64,000 bases of DNA from Anoplopoma fimbria (Eukaryota; Chordata; Actinopteri; Perciformes; Anoplopomatidae). Below the pieces are notes generated by a model. The model worked only from the letters and a program-made list of their open reading frames with translations, searched no databases and was not told the DNA's origin. The stretch is taken from contig NC_072456.1 of assembly GCF_027596085.1 (NCBI RefSeq), positions 15,638,744 through 15,702,743 of the forward strand. Reading direction: 5' to 3'. Below are positions 13,361 to 38,119 of the stretch, piece by piece. Position 1 is the stretch's first letter, and each line of letters begins with the position of its first letter. Made by a program: the position numbers and the translations under genes.

Positions 13361-14033
13361 AGCTGTGTCCCAATCCAGCGGCTGCATCCTTCGGAGGGTG
13401 TATTTGTATCACAGCGGCCGCGACGAGGCTGTCCCATTTCAAAGACTCCTTCTAATGCGGCCGACAAATGCAGCCTACTTTTCCCAGATTTGGAGGATAC
13501 AACTGATGGATCCTTCGCGGCCCAACATATCCCAAGATTATTTGCGTGCCGGTGAAGTTGATTTTTTTTTTTTTAATGACATGGCAACTAGTGGACCAGC
13601 AATGAGAGAATTCACATTTAAATGTAATTATTGGGTTTTAACTCAAGTGACTATTTACAGATACAAGTGTTAAAACTAAAAACAAGGGGCCTGATCAGAT
13701 CACAATATATTAAAAGATCATTAAAATGATCGGTTGATGCTACCGAGAGCCGCTGCGCTATTTATAGCAGCTCGTCCATTTTAATATTTTAACTTAGCTT
13801 TACCTCTTTTATACTCTTTTATGACAACCGCAGCTGGTTGCTAGGAGACGGGAGAGGCAAAAGGGTGGGGGCACGAAAAGCTGCTGACGCAAACAAGAAA
13901 TCATTTGTGGACCAGACCGTCTCATTCCGGGGACCGCTCGGTCCAGCCTTCATGGTATTCAAAGGACCCGACCGACGTAGACCGCGAAGGCTGGGTCCTC
14001 CGAAGGCTGCAGCCGCTGGATTGGGACACAGCT
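13361..14033. mobile_element. Non-autonomous DNA transposon (MITE), 673 bp
   Basis: Terminal inverted repeats of 37 bp occupy 13361-13397 and 13997-14033 and differ at one base. They start agctgtgtcccaatccagcg. The trinucleotide gct immediately flanks both ends (13358-13360 and 14034-14036), consistent with a 3-bp target duplication as made by PIF/Harbinger elements, though three bases can match by chance. The element is rich in GC and CpG at both ends, including a gcggccgc word at 13414-13421, in contrast with the AT-rich surroundings. Frames of 102 and 78 codons cover parts of it but look like no transposase, so it must have depended on another element. The subterminal parts also show weaker inverted similarity. 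I recall similar sequences as dispersed repeats in fish. Confidence 0.85.
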
Positions 14034-22086
<8,053 letters not shown>

Positions 22087-22264
22087 AACAGGAACCACCA
22101 CTGACTATCTCACTGTTAAGCATAAAACATTCCATAACAGAAGAGTAGGCTGTGATACTAACTGGCATATAAATAAATATGGACCTGACTCCTATTTCCT
22201 TCATAGGGAAGGCATTGTAAACAATAATTGTTATAGTAGCAAAGTAAAGCTATCCCATCCAAGG

Positions 22265-22322
22265 ATACATACATACATACATACATACATACATACATAC
22301 ATACATACATACATACATACAC
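22265..22322. repeat. (ATAC)n microsatellite, 58 bp
   Basis: More than fourteen perfect tetranucleotide units. It lies about 180 bp from the preceding GT tract. Confidence 0.97.
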
Positions 22323-24889
22323 GGTCCTGCCAGTTATGCTGAGGTTGCTCTTGCGTGACCAGAAATGTGTCCAAGGAGACAAATGAGAAGAGATACAGGT
22401 GCTCACAACTAGGCTGTAAATCTCCAGCTTTCTCTAATAAAGTCTCTTAACATGCAGCTGCAGATCCCCGTGAATGTTATATCTCCATCAGAAAAAAATA
22501 TTCATGAAGGTGAGGAATGTACTGCTTATGGATTAAAAATGAGTGGATAAGGTTGATTACTGCTGTTCCTTTTCTTTTTTAATCTGGGAATACCTTTCCA
22601 GATGTAACAGAGATATGGTGGGAAACAACCACAACCCCTCCAAAGGTTGTGAAATTGTGTTTTGAAACTACAGCTCATGAATAGTGTGTGTTCCTCCAAA
22701 ACAATGGCTCAGGTCCTCGGCAAATGGAAAGGTTAGCCAAAGGTTTGATTTAAAGTTTTTTTTAGTCGCCATAGGTTGGGAAGGGCATTTGGATGGTTTA
22801 CCCTGTCATCCCCACTACCCTACCAAGCATAGGTTCAGTATTTAACATATGCAGGGTTTAAGTTGTGTCCGCATTATTTTCTTTTTTTCGAGACTACATG
22901 GTCTGAACAACCCTTTTCTACAATTCTAACCAGCATTTATCTATAATTCTGTAGAACTCAAAGACAGAAAACAGATGATGGTGATTATTATCTCTAATAA
23001 AATATTATGATATGCATTATTGTTATTAATATTAATAATAATTAAGATACATATTAAGTTCTAAGGTCTTAGTATTCATTTTAATTATTCAGGGTATTAA
23101 AAGGTCACCAGTGGTCAAATTAAAGTTGAAATAAATTGAACTGACGATTTGCCACAAGACAAAGGCGAGACTGACTGAGTGAGAGAGAGAGAGAGAGAGA
23201 GAGAGACTTTCAGAACTCAAAAAATGTTTCATGTCAGCCCGCTCACTGTTCCTCCTCGGCTGATTAAGCACCTTTGGCAGAACATTTTTTTCACCTCAAT
23301 TTTAAATTTTCAAGCCCCCACTCATGGTGTATTACCATTATCACTAACTGTGAGACTCAATCGAGCTGTCTGGTACCTGTGGGCATGCGTGGAAATTGCT
23401 GCAAAATGCTAGTCTAAATGTAAATTGACTCAGGTAATTGTGATCTTTTGTGAGTAGAACTTTTCTCATTGACTACTCTTTTTAGGGTATTCTGATTATT
23501 TTATTCAGCATAGTTTGAATTTAATGCCCCAGATGCATGGTGAAATGTAGTTATATAAACTGTTAAAAGTGCTTTTCTGAAACTTAAACCTCTGTTTGTT
23601 ATTGCCTTGAATGGGGTAATAATAACATTGGGTTGTCTGTGAAGAACCTTTGCAAACTACTAACAGTGTGTTTGATATCGTCGCACATCTATTTGCCATG
23701 GTGATAACCTTTCTCCTGTTTTGCTCCACCCTTGTAATGCATCTGCCCAACTCCAGATTAAAAGGAGTCATGTTTAAACATTTCCCAAGGATCTTCTATT
23801 TCTTTGGCATTACCTGTGTCCCCAGTTGCTCTCAATTTGTTAAACCATTTTTAAATGTCTGTGAAAAATGATTTTAACAAAAGTGAAGTTAATTGTTAAC
23901 CCTGAAATGAAATGGTCAATATGTGGAAAAATACACAAGACAAAATCTGTAGGAACGCTGTAGGTATTGCTTTCTTTTTATCAGGCAAATGCTAAACCTG
24001 TAAATGTTTTTTTCTTAATGTCATGGATTTAGATTGATGGCAGATATGTTTTGAGCATCTCATAAGCCAGGGTTGTTTTTCTTCATCCTACCCTAACTAT
24101 CCTGGCACTATACCAACCCCATCTCTAACTGCAGAGGTTTACTTTCATTCCTCCATGTCTTTCTCTCTCTGTAGCTCAAACACACAGGCAGACACACACC
24201 TCAGAGCACCACCATCTCCCTGTGTGACATGCGCCAAGGGATCCACTGCTGATAAGCAAACCCCCCACACACCACCACCAAAAACTGATTTCAGGTCTCT
24301 AAAGCAGAACTGTCCACAGAGGACTATCTCCACAAAGCTGCTACGCATGAGCTGGTGAGCTGTCTCATTGATCTGCCTCTCCTCACAGTCCAGCCTGGGC
24401 ATTCTCTCTTGTTTGCTACGCCTTAGCAAGTCCACTTTGGAAAACATCACCCCATGGAAGAGGTGGAGGAAATAAAGAGAAAAAGAAATGATCAAGCTCT
24501 CTCCCAGAAATAAACTTTTAGACCAGCCGACCATTGCAGGCTACACTCAGTGTTTCCATCTAATAAAATGGAAATTGTATGCATTCTATCTGGGAGAAAT
24601 GACTGTTGCTTTACATATAGTGCCATGCACATTGAAGTGAAAGAGGCAAATCTTTTCTGTATGCAGAAATGTGGGTGGGTGTGTGTGAGTGTGTGCACTT
24701 AAGTTAAAGCATGCATGCTTCCCCATGTTGCACCGAAGCTACCTAATGTATAGATCTCATATCCATGTTGTGAGAGTGTTAAAAGGTTGATTTTCACAGC
24801 ATCATCCTGGGACTCTTGTATTCCTCCTTAGCCTAGCCGCTCAACATACACATAAACTCTTTTTTTCTTGTTAATTTAATTTAATTGTA
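22323..24889. other. Non-coding unique sequence with one unrecognised 129-codon frame
   Basis: The minus-strand frame at 24145-24534 starts MVGWSKSLFLGESLI and has a hydrophobic stretch near its N-terminus (about residues 11-30). I do not recognise it, and the last third runs through low-complexity CT/CA sequence, so chance is the simplest explanation. The rest is AT-rich, with no recognised repeat apart from the GA tract. Confidence 0.4.
23181..23206. repeat. (GA)n microsatellite, 26 bp
   Basis: Thirteen perfect GA units on the plus strand. Confidence 0.95.
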
Positions 24890-25059
24890 AACCTCAGACA
24901 CACTGCTCCTGAGCTGCCTGAAACGGCTCGATTGAATTCTCTCCTATACTTCCGTAACTTTATGAGGTCATAATGTTATGGAAGTGACGTAAAACTCCTT
25001 CCGGCTAGTTTGGCCCTCAAACAACAAAAGAGAGAGACAGAGTTGAAGCTCCGGAGGAA

Positions 25060-25084
25060 TTTTTTTTTTTTTTTTTTTTTTTTT
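25060..25084. repeat. Poly-T tract, 25 bp
   Basis: Uninterrupted T run directly in front of the THAP-like frame. The frame's first ATG follows a few bases later. Confidence 0.95.
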
Positions 25085-25088
25085 CTTT

Positions 25089-25283
25089 GTGGCCATCATG
25101 TCGAGAAGACGCTGTCCTCTGCTCTGCGAGGGGAAATGTCCTTTGTTTGGACTTCCGAAGGCAAATGAAATGAAGAAAAAGTGGCTACATTTAATTTTTA
25201 ACAAAAACTTAATGTCGTGTTCGCTGCATTTCACCAAGGACAGCTTCAACAGTGTTTTGAACCGCTCTGGAAGACATGACTGA
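25089..25283 (+). pseudogene. THAP-domain zinc finger fragment, probably non-functional
   Basis: The 64-codon frame has the order of landmarks of a THAP domain, a C2CH zinc-binding DNA-recognition module found in cellular regulators and in P-element-type transposases. Cys9 and Cys13 form the first ligand pair, Pro23 and Trp32 sit at the usual conserved places, and Cys44-x2-His47 followed by Phe48 closes the finger. The spacing between Cys13 and Cys44 is 30 residues, shorter than the usual 35 or more, which suggests an internal deletion. The frame stops soon after the finger, without the C-terminal AVPTI-like box and without any effector or transposase domain. The natural start may be the second Met (residue 4), since MSRR is a typical THAP beginning. 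It lies inside an interspersed repeat, so I take it as a decayed mobile-element exon. An exon of a longer spliced gene is less likely, as no further exon is seen downstream. Confidence 0.6.
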
Positions 25284-25490
25284 ATTCTGTTTGTAAGGAG
25301 CAGGACATTTCTGACGAAACGTTGACCAATTACAACAGAGCGGGCTAGCTGACCAATCAGGGTGAGGGTGAGAAGAGGTGCTGCAGGACAGCCATGATGA
25401 GAAAACCAAGGCGGATTATGAGCATTAACGCATGTAAACATGTTGTAACTGTAACTTGAGATAGAAATATGCACAATAGGGCCTGTTTAG

Positions 25491-31549
<6,059 letters not shown>

Positions 31550-31582
31550 TGCTGTGTCTCAGAGGTAGAGGGTGTTGTCCTC
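31550..31582 (+). mobile_element. Possible tRNA-derived SINE fragment
   Basis: The words gctgtgtctcagaggtag and ggtgttgtcctct resemble the 5' part (A-box region) of tRNA-derived fish SINEs, in which a gtggctcag-ggtagag block precedes gtcgtcctc. The B box and tail are not found, so this would be a badly decayed fragment. A chance match is possible. Confidence 0.3.
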
Positions 31583-34500
31583 TTTTTAGAAGATCCATTT
31601 ACTATATATCCACATTCCACTTGTAATCAAGAAGATGGGTTTTGTTAAAATAATACAGACAAGAAACATATTTACATCTTGGCACAAGCAAAGCTACTTA
31701 AAATACACACAAATTACTTAAAAATATGTGTTGCCCCACTCTGGTCAATTGGGAAAGAAACACGAGCAGTCAAGCGAAAAGATAGTTTGTAAATAGTACA
31801 AACTATAATGTAATCTCATAATGGGGCTAATTGCACATAAAAAAAACTGTGTAGCTAACCTGGTGGTTGGTTTAAGATATGTTTGTTTGTCCCACTGCTC
31901 ATGTGATCCAGCTCAACTTCATTGGAACAAATTCTTCCAGATCTCAACAATGTGGTTGGCACAAAGTCAGTATTACCAAGGGCATGATGGCCAAACTACA
32001 AAAATATGTTGTTTTTTCCAATTTACATTGTAGAGGTGTATCTACTAGTATCTATATTATCAATCACTCATACCTGACTAGTATCTTTATTTGAGTGTAG
32101 TTTATTCATACGCTTCTCACTCAAGCTAATTTTTAAAACTTGTAGCCATATTTCCTTTTTGGGAGCGCTGTAATGAAGGCCATGGGATGGAGTTGTTTTG
32201 TGTGTGATTTTATATGATTGGAGAGGCGTGGGTGTCCGACATGGGGCTTGATGCCGGGCTCGCTTTCTTCCGAGTGAGACCTTTTGGTTCAGGTCAGTGA
32301 GCATACAAGCGCCACAACAAAGCAGTAACACTTAGCAAGAGCTACTCTCTGCAGGGCCCCTTAATGTTGTCACATGCATGACATGGCAGATGTTCAGACC
32401 CGATATACAGACAGGCCCTTCTACGCAGATGATGGCTGACACTTAGACAGTGGTCAGTGTCAGTAGTCATAACTCAGGCAGTGCAGTTGTAGATATGACT
32501 TTTAATATACATTACCTTCTTGGCCAGTTTGCATATGGAAGATGCCATATGTGAACACTCTCTGAGCACTTTCTTTTGTTCATGTAAAAAGATTGGGTGG
32601 ATGACAGAGATGTTGTTGTACATCATCATCAACTAGGCCAGAAAAAAAGATAGCCACTCTGAAAAAATAACTTAGTGTGGTCTGACACCCCTCAAGCAAG
32701 ATTTTAGATCAAAGTAAATAGTTTGATAGGATGGCTTTATCTCAAAATGTAGGTGACTGATTCACAAAAATATCACTAGTTTAACTCTAGCTCGGGTTCT
32801 ACTCAGCTCAGCTCATTTATCCTTTAAATAAAAAGTGTTATTATTTAAATACTGAATGTATCATATCTGAACTAGTCCAAAGAAATTCATTGTTTAAGAG
32901 CATATAGTGTATTTTTCTGCTGAAGACCACAATGGCTGCTACAAGACACATTAAATCGCCTATATCCTGTCTAAGGATTCTTTATTTTTAATCTCATAAT
33001 AATGCCTGGCTCCAGTGTAATTTCATTGTAGCTCTTGAAAAAGAGAACATTTCTTAACTGAGCTAAATTGGTGACCTTTCCAGACTCACCCCCACCCCTG
33101 TTATGTCTATGTGTGCCAGTTAAACACTCAAACCTCAAATCAGAGTGGGGAGAACTTCATATCATTAATGCGAGGGGAAAAAAAAATTATGCAGTACCAT
33201 ATTGAAAAAAACAATTTTTTGAGACCATTAACATGAGAATACTTCGGAATTTGGCCCTAAAAAACCAAAGGTACTTTGTTGTAGAGCTGAAGCTTATCCT
33301 GACCTAAGGGAAGAGTTTTAATAGTGCGAAAAGAGAAACACATTTTAAACCGCTGCAAATGCAATTGAGGGGGAAGAATTTGATTAAGAGGGTGGTAATC
33401 GAGTCAGTGTGCTATAACCAGAGGCTTGGTGCTGCGAACCGGTATTGCACAAGTGTAACAAGAGTGAATTTAGCACCCGGCATGGGCATTTTGTTAATCC
33501 AGCTCTGTAATTTAGTCCTTCCTCCCCCATCTTTCAATTATCATTATCATAAAATGAAGTGAGGCCTGAGAAGCTCTACGTGCAGCAAGGTTTTTAATTA
33601 CCCGCTTCGAAATTTCCTATTTCATCTCTAATAAAGATGAATTTTCAAGTTCCTGCCATGCCATTTGGAGCCCCTTCTCTGCCTAGAGGTATGGTGGGGA
33701 TACCAGACGTTTATCAGTGAAATACTGAGCAGTGGTCAGATTTAAAACCCTGTGAAGTGGAGCGAGTCTCTTTGCCTTTCATCTCACTCAGTAAAAGTTG
33801 CATTGTATGTGATGATATATGACATGTGTGTACATGAGGCATATATTCGTACCTGGACCGTAAAGTCCGTAAACCGAACATTTTCACACCTCTATGTGCC
33901 ATGTTCCATGTTATGAACACAAGTTGTCTCTCGTAGCAATTAAAAAAAATAAAATAAACACAAAAGATGTAGGGGGCAGAGGCCAATGACAATATACCAA
34001 TTAGCTTTCAAACCATTAGCATTGAGCTTCATAGGAACGATTAGGCTAATTCTAACCTCAGGCATTTTCCTCTCTGCACCCAGTCACACCTTTCAGTTCA
34101 AGTCATTGTTAATAAGCTTCCCTGATGGAATAACTTATGATAAAATACAGCAATGCTCAGCCGAGTTCACAGGGGCCAGTCGTTAAGGAGATGAAATCAA
34201 TCCCCTGGGAATTGAGCAGACCCAAATTGCTCTTTTAATTCATTAACAGGCAGATGTAGAACATCCATACTCAGCTCCCAATGGGGACTCACCAACCCAG
34301 GCAGGGGTTAAAGGGTATTCTGCAGAGGAAGTAGCCAGCTCACTGACCCACCACCTATCAGTCTCGACGTGTAGGAACTATCTATCAGTCCTCCACAGCC
34401 CCCACAGAAGGGCTCATCTTAATTGTAGCTTTGGTCTTCATCAAATATGGATAGAGAGACCTCCCAGTAATGTGTTAATTACTTAAGAAGAGGACAGCTC

Positions 34501-36399
34501 TGCTCAGTTTGCTGATCAGCCTGTCTGGGCCCATAGGCAATGAGAGGCAACTCCAAGAATGGAAAGATCTCTCATTCTGTTCTCCTGCTTGCTCCATCTT
34601 TAGCTCCCATCCTGTCTGCATCGATCTCATCAGCATGGATGTTCGCCGACAGGAAATCAATCTGAGAGTCTTCTTAATAAAGCCCTAGACTCATTTCAGT
34701 TCTTCCTCTAGACTCCACGTATTCCCTGTCAGACTACGGTTGTCTCGTTCTTCCTCACGTTGGTGAATCTGTATCTGGAAGACCTTGAGAAGGTCTACTG
34801 ACAAAGCTGCAGCTTGTTTTGAAAAGGCATCCTTTCACAGATGGTCGAAATTCATCCTTATTTTTTACACTTCTGTTTATTGGCAGGATTATTCGGGAAC
34901 TGTCTTTTTTCTCCTTAAACATTTATCAAGCTGATGACAATTCGGACATCTATAATAAGTCATTTATTTAGTGCAAGCTGACCCCTCTGTTATCCAAGTT
35001 TCTTCAATTGGACACATACTTTACATAAATTTATATTCATACGACATGACTAATGTTCTACAACAGGTAGACTGAGCCAAGTAATCCTGTTAGCTGCAGA
35101 TGTGCTCTAGCCATGCTGTCTGCATAATGGTTTGCAGCAAACTTTGTTTAATTGGTTGCTATGCCTACTGCTGGTTTCAAGGGAGCCAGCTGGCTGTCTT
35201 AATTGATCTGCTTATTTGACGATTTACAATTTGTTATCCTTGTGTGTACACTACTTTACACACACAAGAAAACCCTAATTTTCTTCAGAGATGTATGCTT
35301 ATCTATTTTCTAATGGATTTAAACGGCAACATTGGCATCTTCTGTGGAGCAAGGATGTCATGCAACATGCAGTTACAAATTTGTTTACTCAAAAAAAACT
35401 AAAAATATAGTGTTTATGAAAGACACCATGACAACATTTATAACCACTATGTGTTCATACATAAAGCAATTAATTTCATTACAAAAATACTAATATTATT
35501 AAGATAAGCATAGCTGAATGAAATTCTGTATGAATCACAATTTCAAAGGCATTCTCTGTAATAAGAAATATCGTTTTTTTGTGAGGCTACACAGATTCCC
35601 ACAAGATGCTAACTCACTGAACCCCTTGACTTTGACCTCAGTGACATGGATGCCCAGGTAGGGGCAGTCTGTCCATAAAAGCCTCAGTTGGGACCAGTAA
35701 GACAGGCGCCAAGAGCCTAGGAGGCCACCTTTTGACCTGGAGGTCAAGGGTTGAAGGCGATTTAGTAGTATTTCTCTGCTACCCTGCTGAAAATCCCACA
35801 TGGAAAATCCGGATAATCCTTCATCTCTGTTGCTTGGAATGCTGTAACACAACTCGGTACACAAACATGACACAACAGCGGTAAACACACAGCTAGTGCA
35901 CGTGTACATTCACACAGAAAACAAGTGTACACGTACAGACACACACACAGATCCTAGGCCTCAGCTCACAACAATGTGGATAATCTCCTTTATCTAGCCA
36001 AGCAGTGCTCACCAGGTCAACTCCCAGATTACCCTTCTGCGTCTGTGTGTTTGTGTGTTTACCATTTATCTTCTGCTGTATGTTTGTTTGCCAACACTGC
36101 AGTGCTGCTTCCAACATTATGGAGATTTACTATACGCAGTGTTACATATCTGCATTCAGAAAAAACTTTTTTCTGTACTTTATGGCTGAATGTTTTCTGG
36201 GGAGTGTTTTCACCAGAAAAATTACAGCATTACAGCAACCCATGTTTATGTTTCATAACAAATGACCATTCATGGGAAATATGTCTGTTTTTATTCACAT
36301 GATCCAAAGCCACATAGTTATGTTTTATGTACTTTTTTATGTTTTATGTGCAAGTCTGTTTTCTTTGTTTTACCTGGCTGATAGACCAATCTGTTTTCA
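31583..36399. other. Non-coding unique sequence with enhancer-like parts
   Basis: No gene recognised. The longest frame is 124 codons on the minus strand (35535-35909), without known domain. Two parts, about 33340-33680 and about 34180-34480, lack repeats and have clusters of taatta, gattaag and caattg words, as often seen in conserved non-coding elements near developmental genes. A tract rich in alternating GT/CA lies near 35880-35950 and includes an imperfect inverted pair (acgtgtacat and gtgtacacgt). Confidence 0.45.
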
Positions 36400-36609
36400 G
36401 TCCCAATTTGTAAAAGACAGATGCTTGGTCAGTGCGTCTCAGCGTCTGATATCGTTGCATGGAGGCACCCTTTCGCGTCTGTAAGTGACGCACTTCACTT
36501 CCAACTAACTCAAATGTACAGACATCGGTGTCTGCTTCAGACGCTCAGAGCAACTGTCTTAGTAGAAGTGCACTGAAAGGGTGGCGCATGGGTCCAACAG
36601 ACACTGAAG
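36400..36609. repeat. Probable interspersed repeat segment
   Basis: Contains locally repeated words in inverted orientation, such as gcaccctttc at about 36465 and its near complement gaaagggtggc at about 36576, plus several copies of gcgtct or agacgc. It directly joins the long inverted repeat downstream and is probably part of the same mobile-element complex. Family unknown. Confidence 0.4.
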
Positions 36610-38119
36610 TTTCGTCCAGGAGACCACCGTTCGTTAGTCAGGTGAGTCGATGGCGTTGTTAGTCACGTGACTCACGCTAGCAGCGAGTCACATGACACAC
36701 TAGTCAATCAAGTTAATGTAAACCTTGTTCACACACCGGCTGCTTCACCCCCGGTGTGTGAAGGAGAGGTACCGCAGGTCCTTCCTGCTGCTGTCAGGCT
36801 GCACAACCAGCTCTGCTCCCAGCAGACCACATGACACATGACAATAAAAACATGACAATAAAAACCTGTGCAATACATTACACTGTGCAATAATAGTTAA
36901 AATAGTTTTTTCTGTCTGTAAATATAATATTTCAGTTATTGTTGTTTTTCTACTGTTTCTTATTGCTTATTTATAATACTTGTTTTTTTTATTTTCATTT
37001 TTTATTTTTATCTTGTCTTTCTTTACTATGTCTCTTGTGTGCACTTTACTCTATGCTGCTGTAAGCCTGCAAATTTCCCCGCTGCGGGACTAATAAAGGA
37101 TTATCTTATCTTATCTTATCTTATCTTCTTCTCCTTAACCTTAGTTGTATTGTTGCCTACACCTAACTTCCTGCAAAGACAGAAGTTTATTTTGAAAGAC
37201 ACTATGAATGTTACAAATGGAACTGACTCGCCGTCCTTGACACGTCCAAAACAGATGCTAGAGGGTCGACTAGAGCTTCATAGTTTGAAGCTTAGGGCCA
37301 CCGACCAAGCGTCGCTATTTCACAAGTTGGGATTGACAACAACTTAAGACGACTTTGACCCCTTTCAAGTTGATGCTGCAATCCGTTTTGGTCTGTTGTA
37401 TGCAGACAGCTTTCTATGGCAAGTGAGGGGTCTATTTTTGTTGTCGTTAAGAAGCACAACATTATTTACCTCCTTCGAAAAGTCTCACTCCTCGACATAG
37501 AAGACCAGGGTTCATGTTCCATGTTAGACTCTTTAAACTCTGATCTTTCCATAACCCTGACCATTATCTTTGCCAAACCTCAACTAAGTAGTTGTAGTTG
37601 ACCAAACTATACCTGTATCATAGAGACAGCTTATCAGAAAAAGCTCATAAGAATCAGTATTGAAGTGGTCATGAGGTTCAGTCTCTGGACAACTGACAAA
37701 TCTATTTTGTTTTCGGACTGACAGGGCTAGTGGCAGGATCAACACATTCTAACACAAATGTGTTGAAGAGGGCAGCTTGGTCAGGGGCATCAAGCTTCAA
37801 GCTATGAAGATCTACCTGCCCCTCTGGTGTCAGTTTAGCAAGTCTCAGTGATAGCATATCAATATAAGCTACATGCGGACCACTGTCTTTTCAAAATAAG
37901 CTCAGACTTCACTGGAAGTTAGGTTAAGGCAACAAGACCGCTTACTTAGTTTATCGAACGAGTCGGTTGATGTTAACTTAACTAAATACTTGACTACCTC
38001 ATATGAGTCACGTGACTATCAACACTAACTACTTGCGTAATTTACGACTGACGAGACAAAATGTCAACATTAACATTTGCTTTTGCACGGGAAACAAACA
38101 GTGGTCTCCTGGATGAAAG
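36610..38119. mobile_element. Degenerate inverted-repeat element, about 1.5 kb, interrupted by a LINE
   Basis: Two arms are related as reverse complements. Matching landmarks, from the outside in, are tttcgtccaggagaccacc at 36610 with tttcatccaggagaccact (complement, ending at about 38119); the perfect palindrome agtcacgtgact at 36661-36672 and 38006-38017; acctaacttcc at about 37161 with its complement at about 37914; and cttcatagtttgaagctt at about 37275 with its complement ending at about 37809. The arms are clearly diverged. The left arm is split by the LINE at 36731-37126, and the right arm is not. The unit may be one palindromic DNA element or two head-to-head copies of one repeat family. 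I recall similar words (acctaacttcctgc, ggccaccgaccaagcg) as repeats in fish. No transposase frame is seen. Confidence 0.7.
36731..37126 (+). mobile_element. 5'-truncated LINE (Rex1/L2-like), 3' end only
   Basis: Begins with a hairpin (acacaccgg at 36731-36739 pairing with ccggtgtgt at 36751-36759), followed by the last codons of a reverse-transcriptase polyprotein: KERYRRSF is read in one frame, and the remainder of the usual C-terminus appears in another frame, so a small deletion has broken it. Then follows an AT-rich 3' UTR with a 14-bp tandem duplication (36836-36863), the word cccgctgcgggactaataaa, and a (TTATC)n tail at 37101-37126. Truncation at the 5' end is typical for LINE insertions. 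The copy is dead. Its place inside one arm of an older inverted repeat dates it as the younger insertion. The Rex1/L2 assignment comes from memory of fish LINE tails. Confidence 0.8.

Larger units (their letters stand above)
24890..25490 (+). mobile_element. Interspersed repeat, fish type, carrying a THAP-like frame
   Basis: The left part (about 24895-24990, with gagctgcctgaaacggctcg and cttccgtaactttatgaggt) and the right part (about 25315-25490, with agctgaccaatcaggg and gcatgtaaacatgtt) read like the two flanks of an interspersed repeat that I remember as abundant in percomorph genomes. Between them lies a zinc-finger-like frame. The borders are approximate because no clear terminal repeats or target duplication are visible. 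It has the character of a non-autonomous DNA element or a transposon relic, and the assignment rests on memory only. Confidence 0.55.

Noticed and set aside
13365..13673. A 102-codon plus-strand frame
   Set aside because: It lies within the MITE, has no transposase features, and starts inside the terminal inverted repeat.
31550..31620. Functional tRNA gene
   Set aside because: Only the A-box region is tRNA-like; there is no B box or anticodon arm.
37039..37347. A 102-codon plus-strand frame
   Set aside because: It starts in the LINE 3' UTR and tail and runs into the flanking inverted-repeat arm, so it has no coherent origin as a gene.
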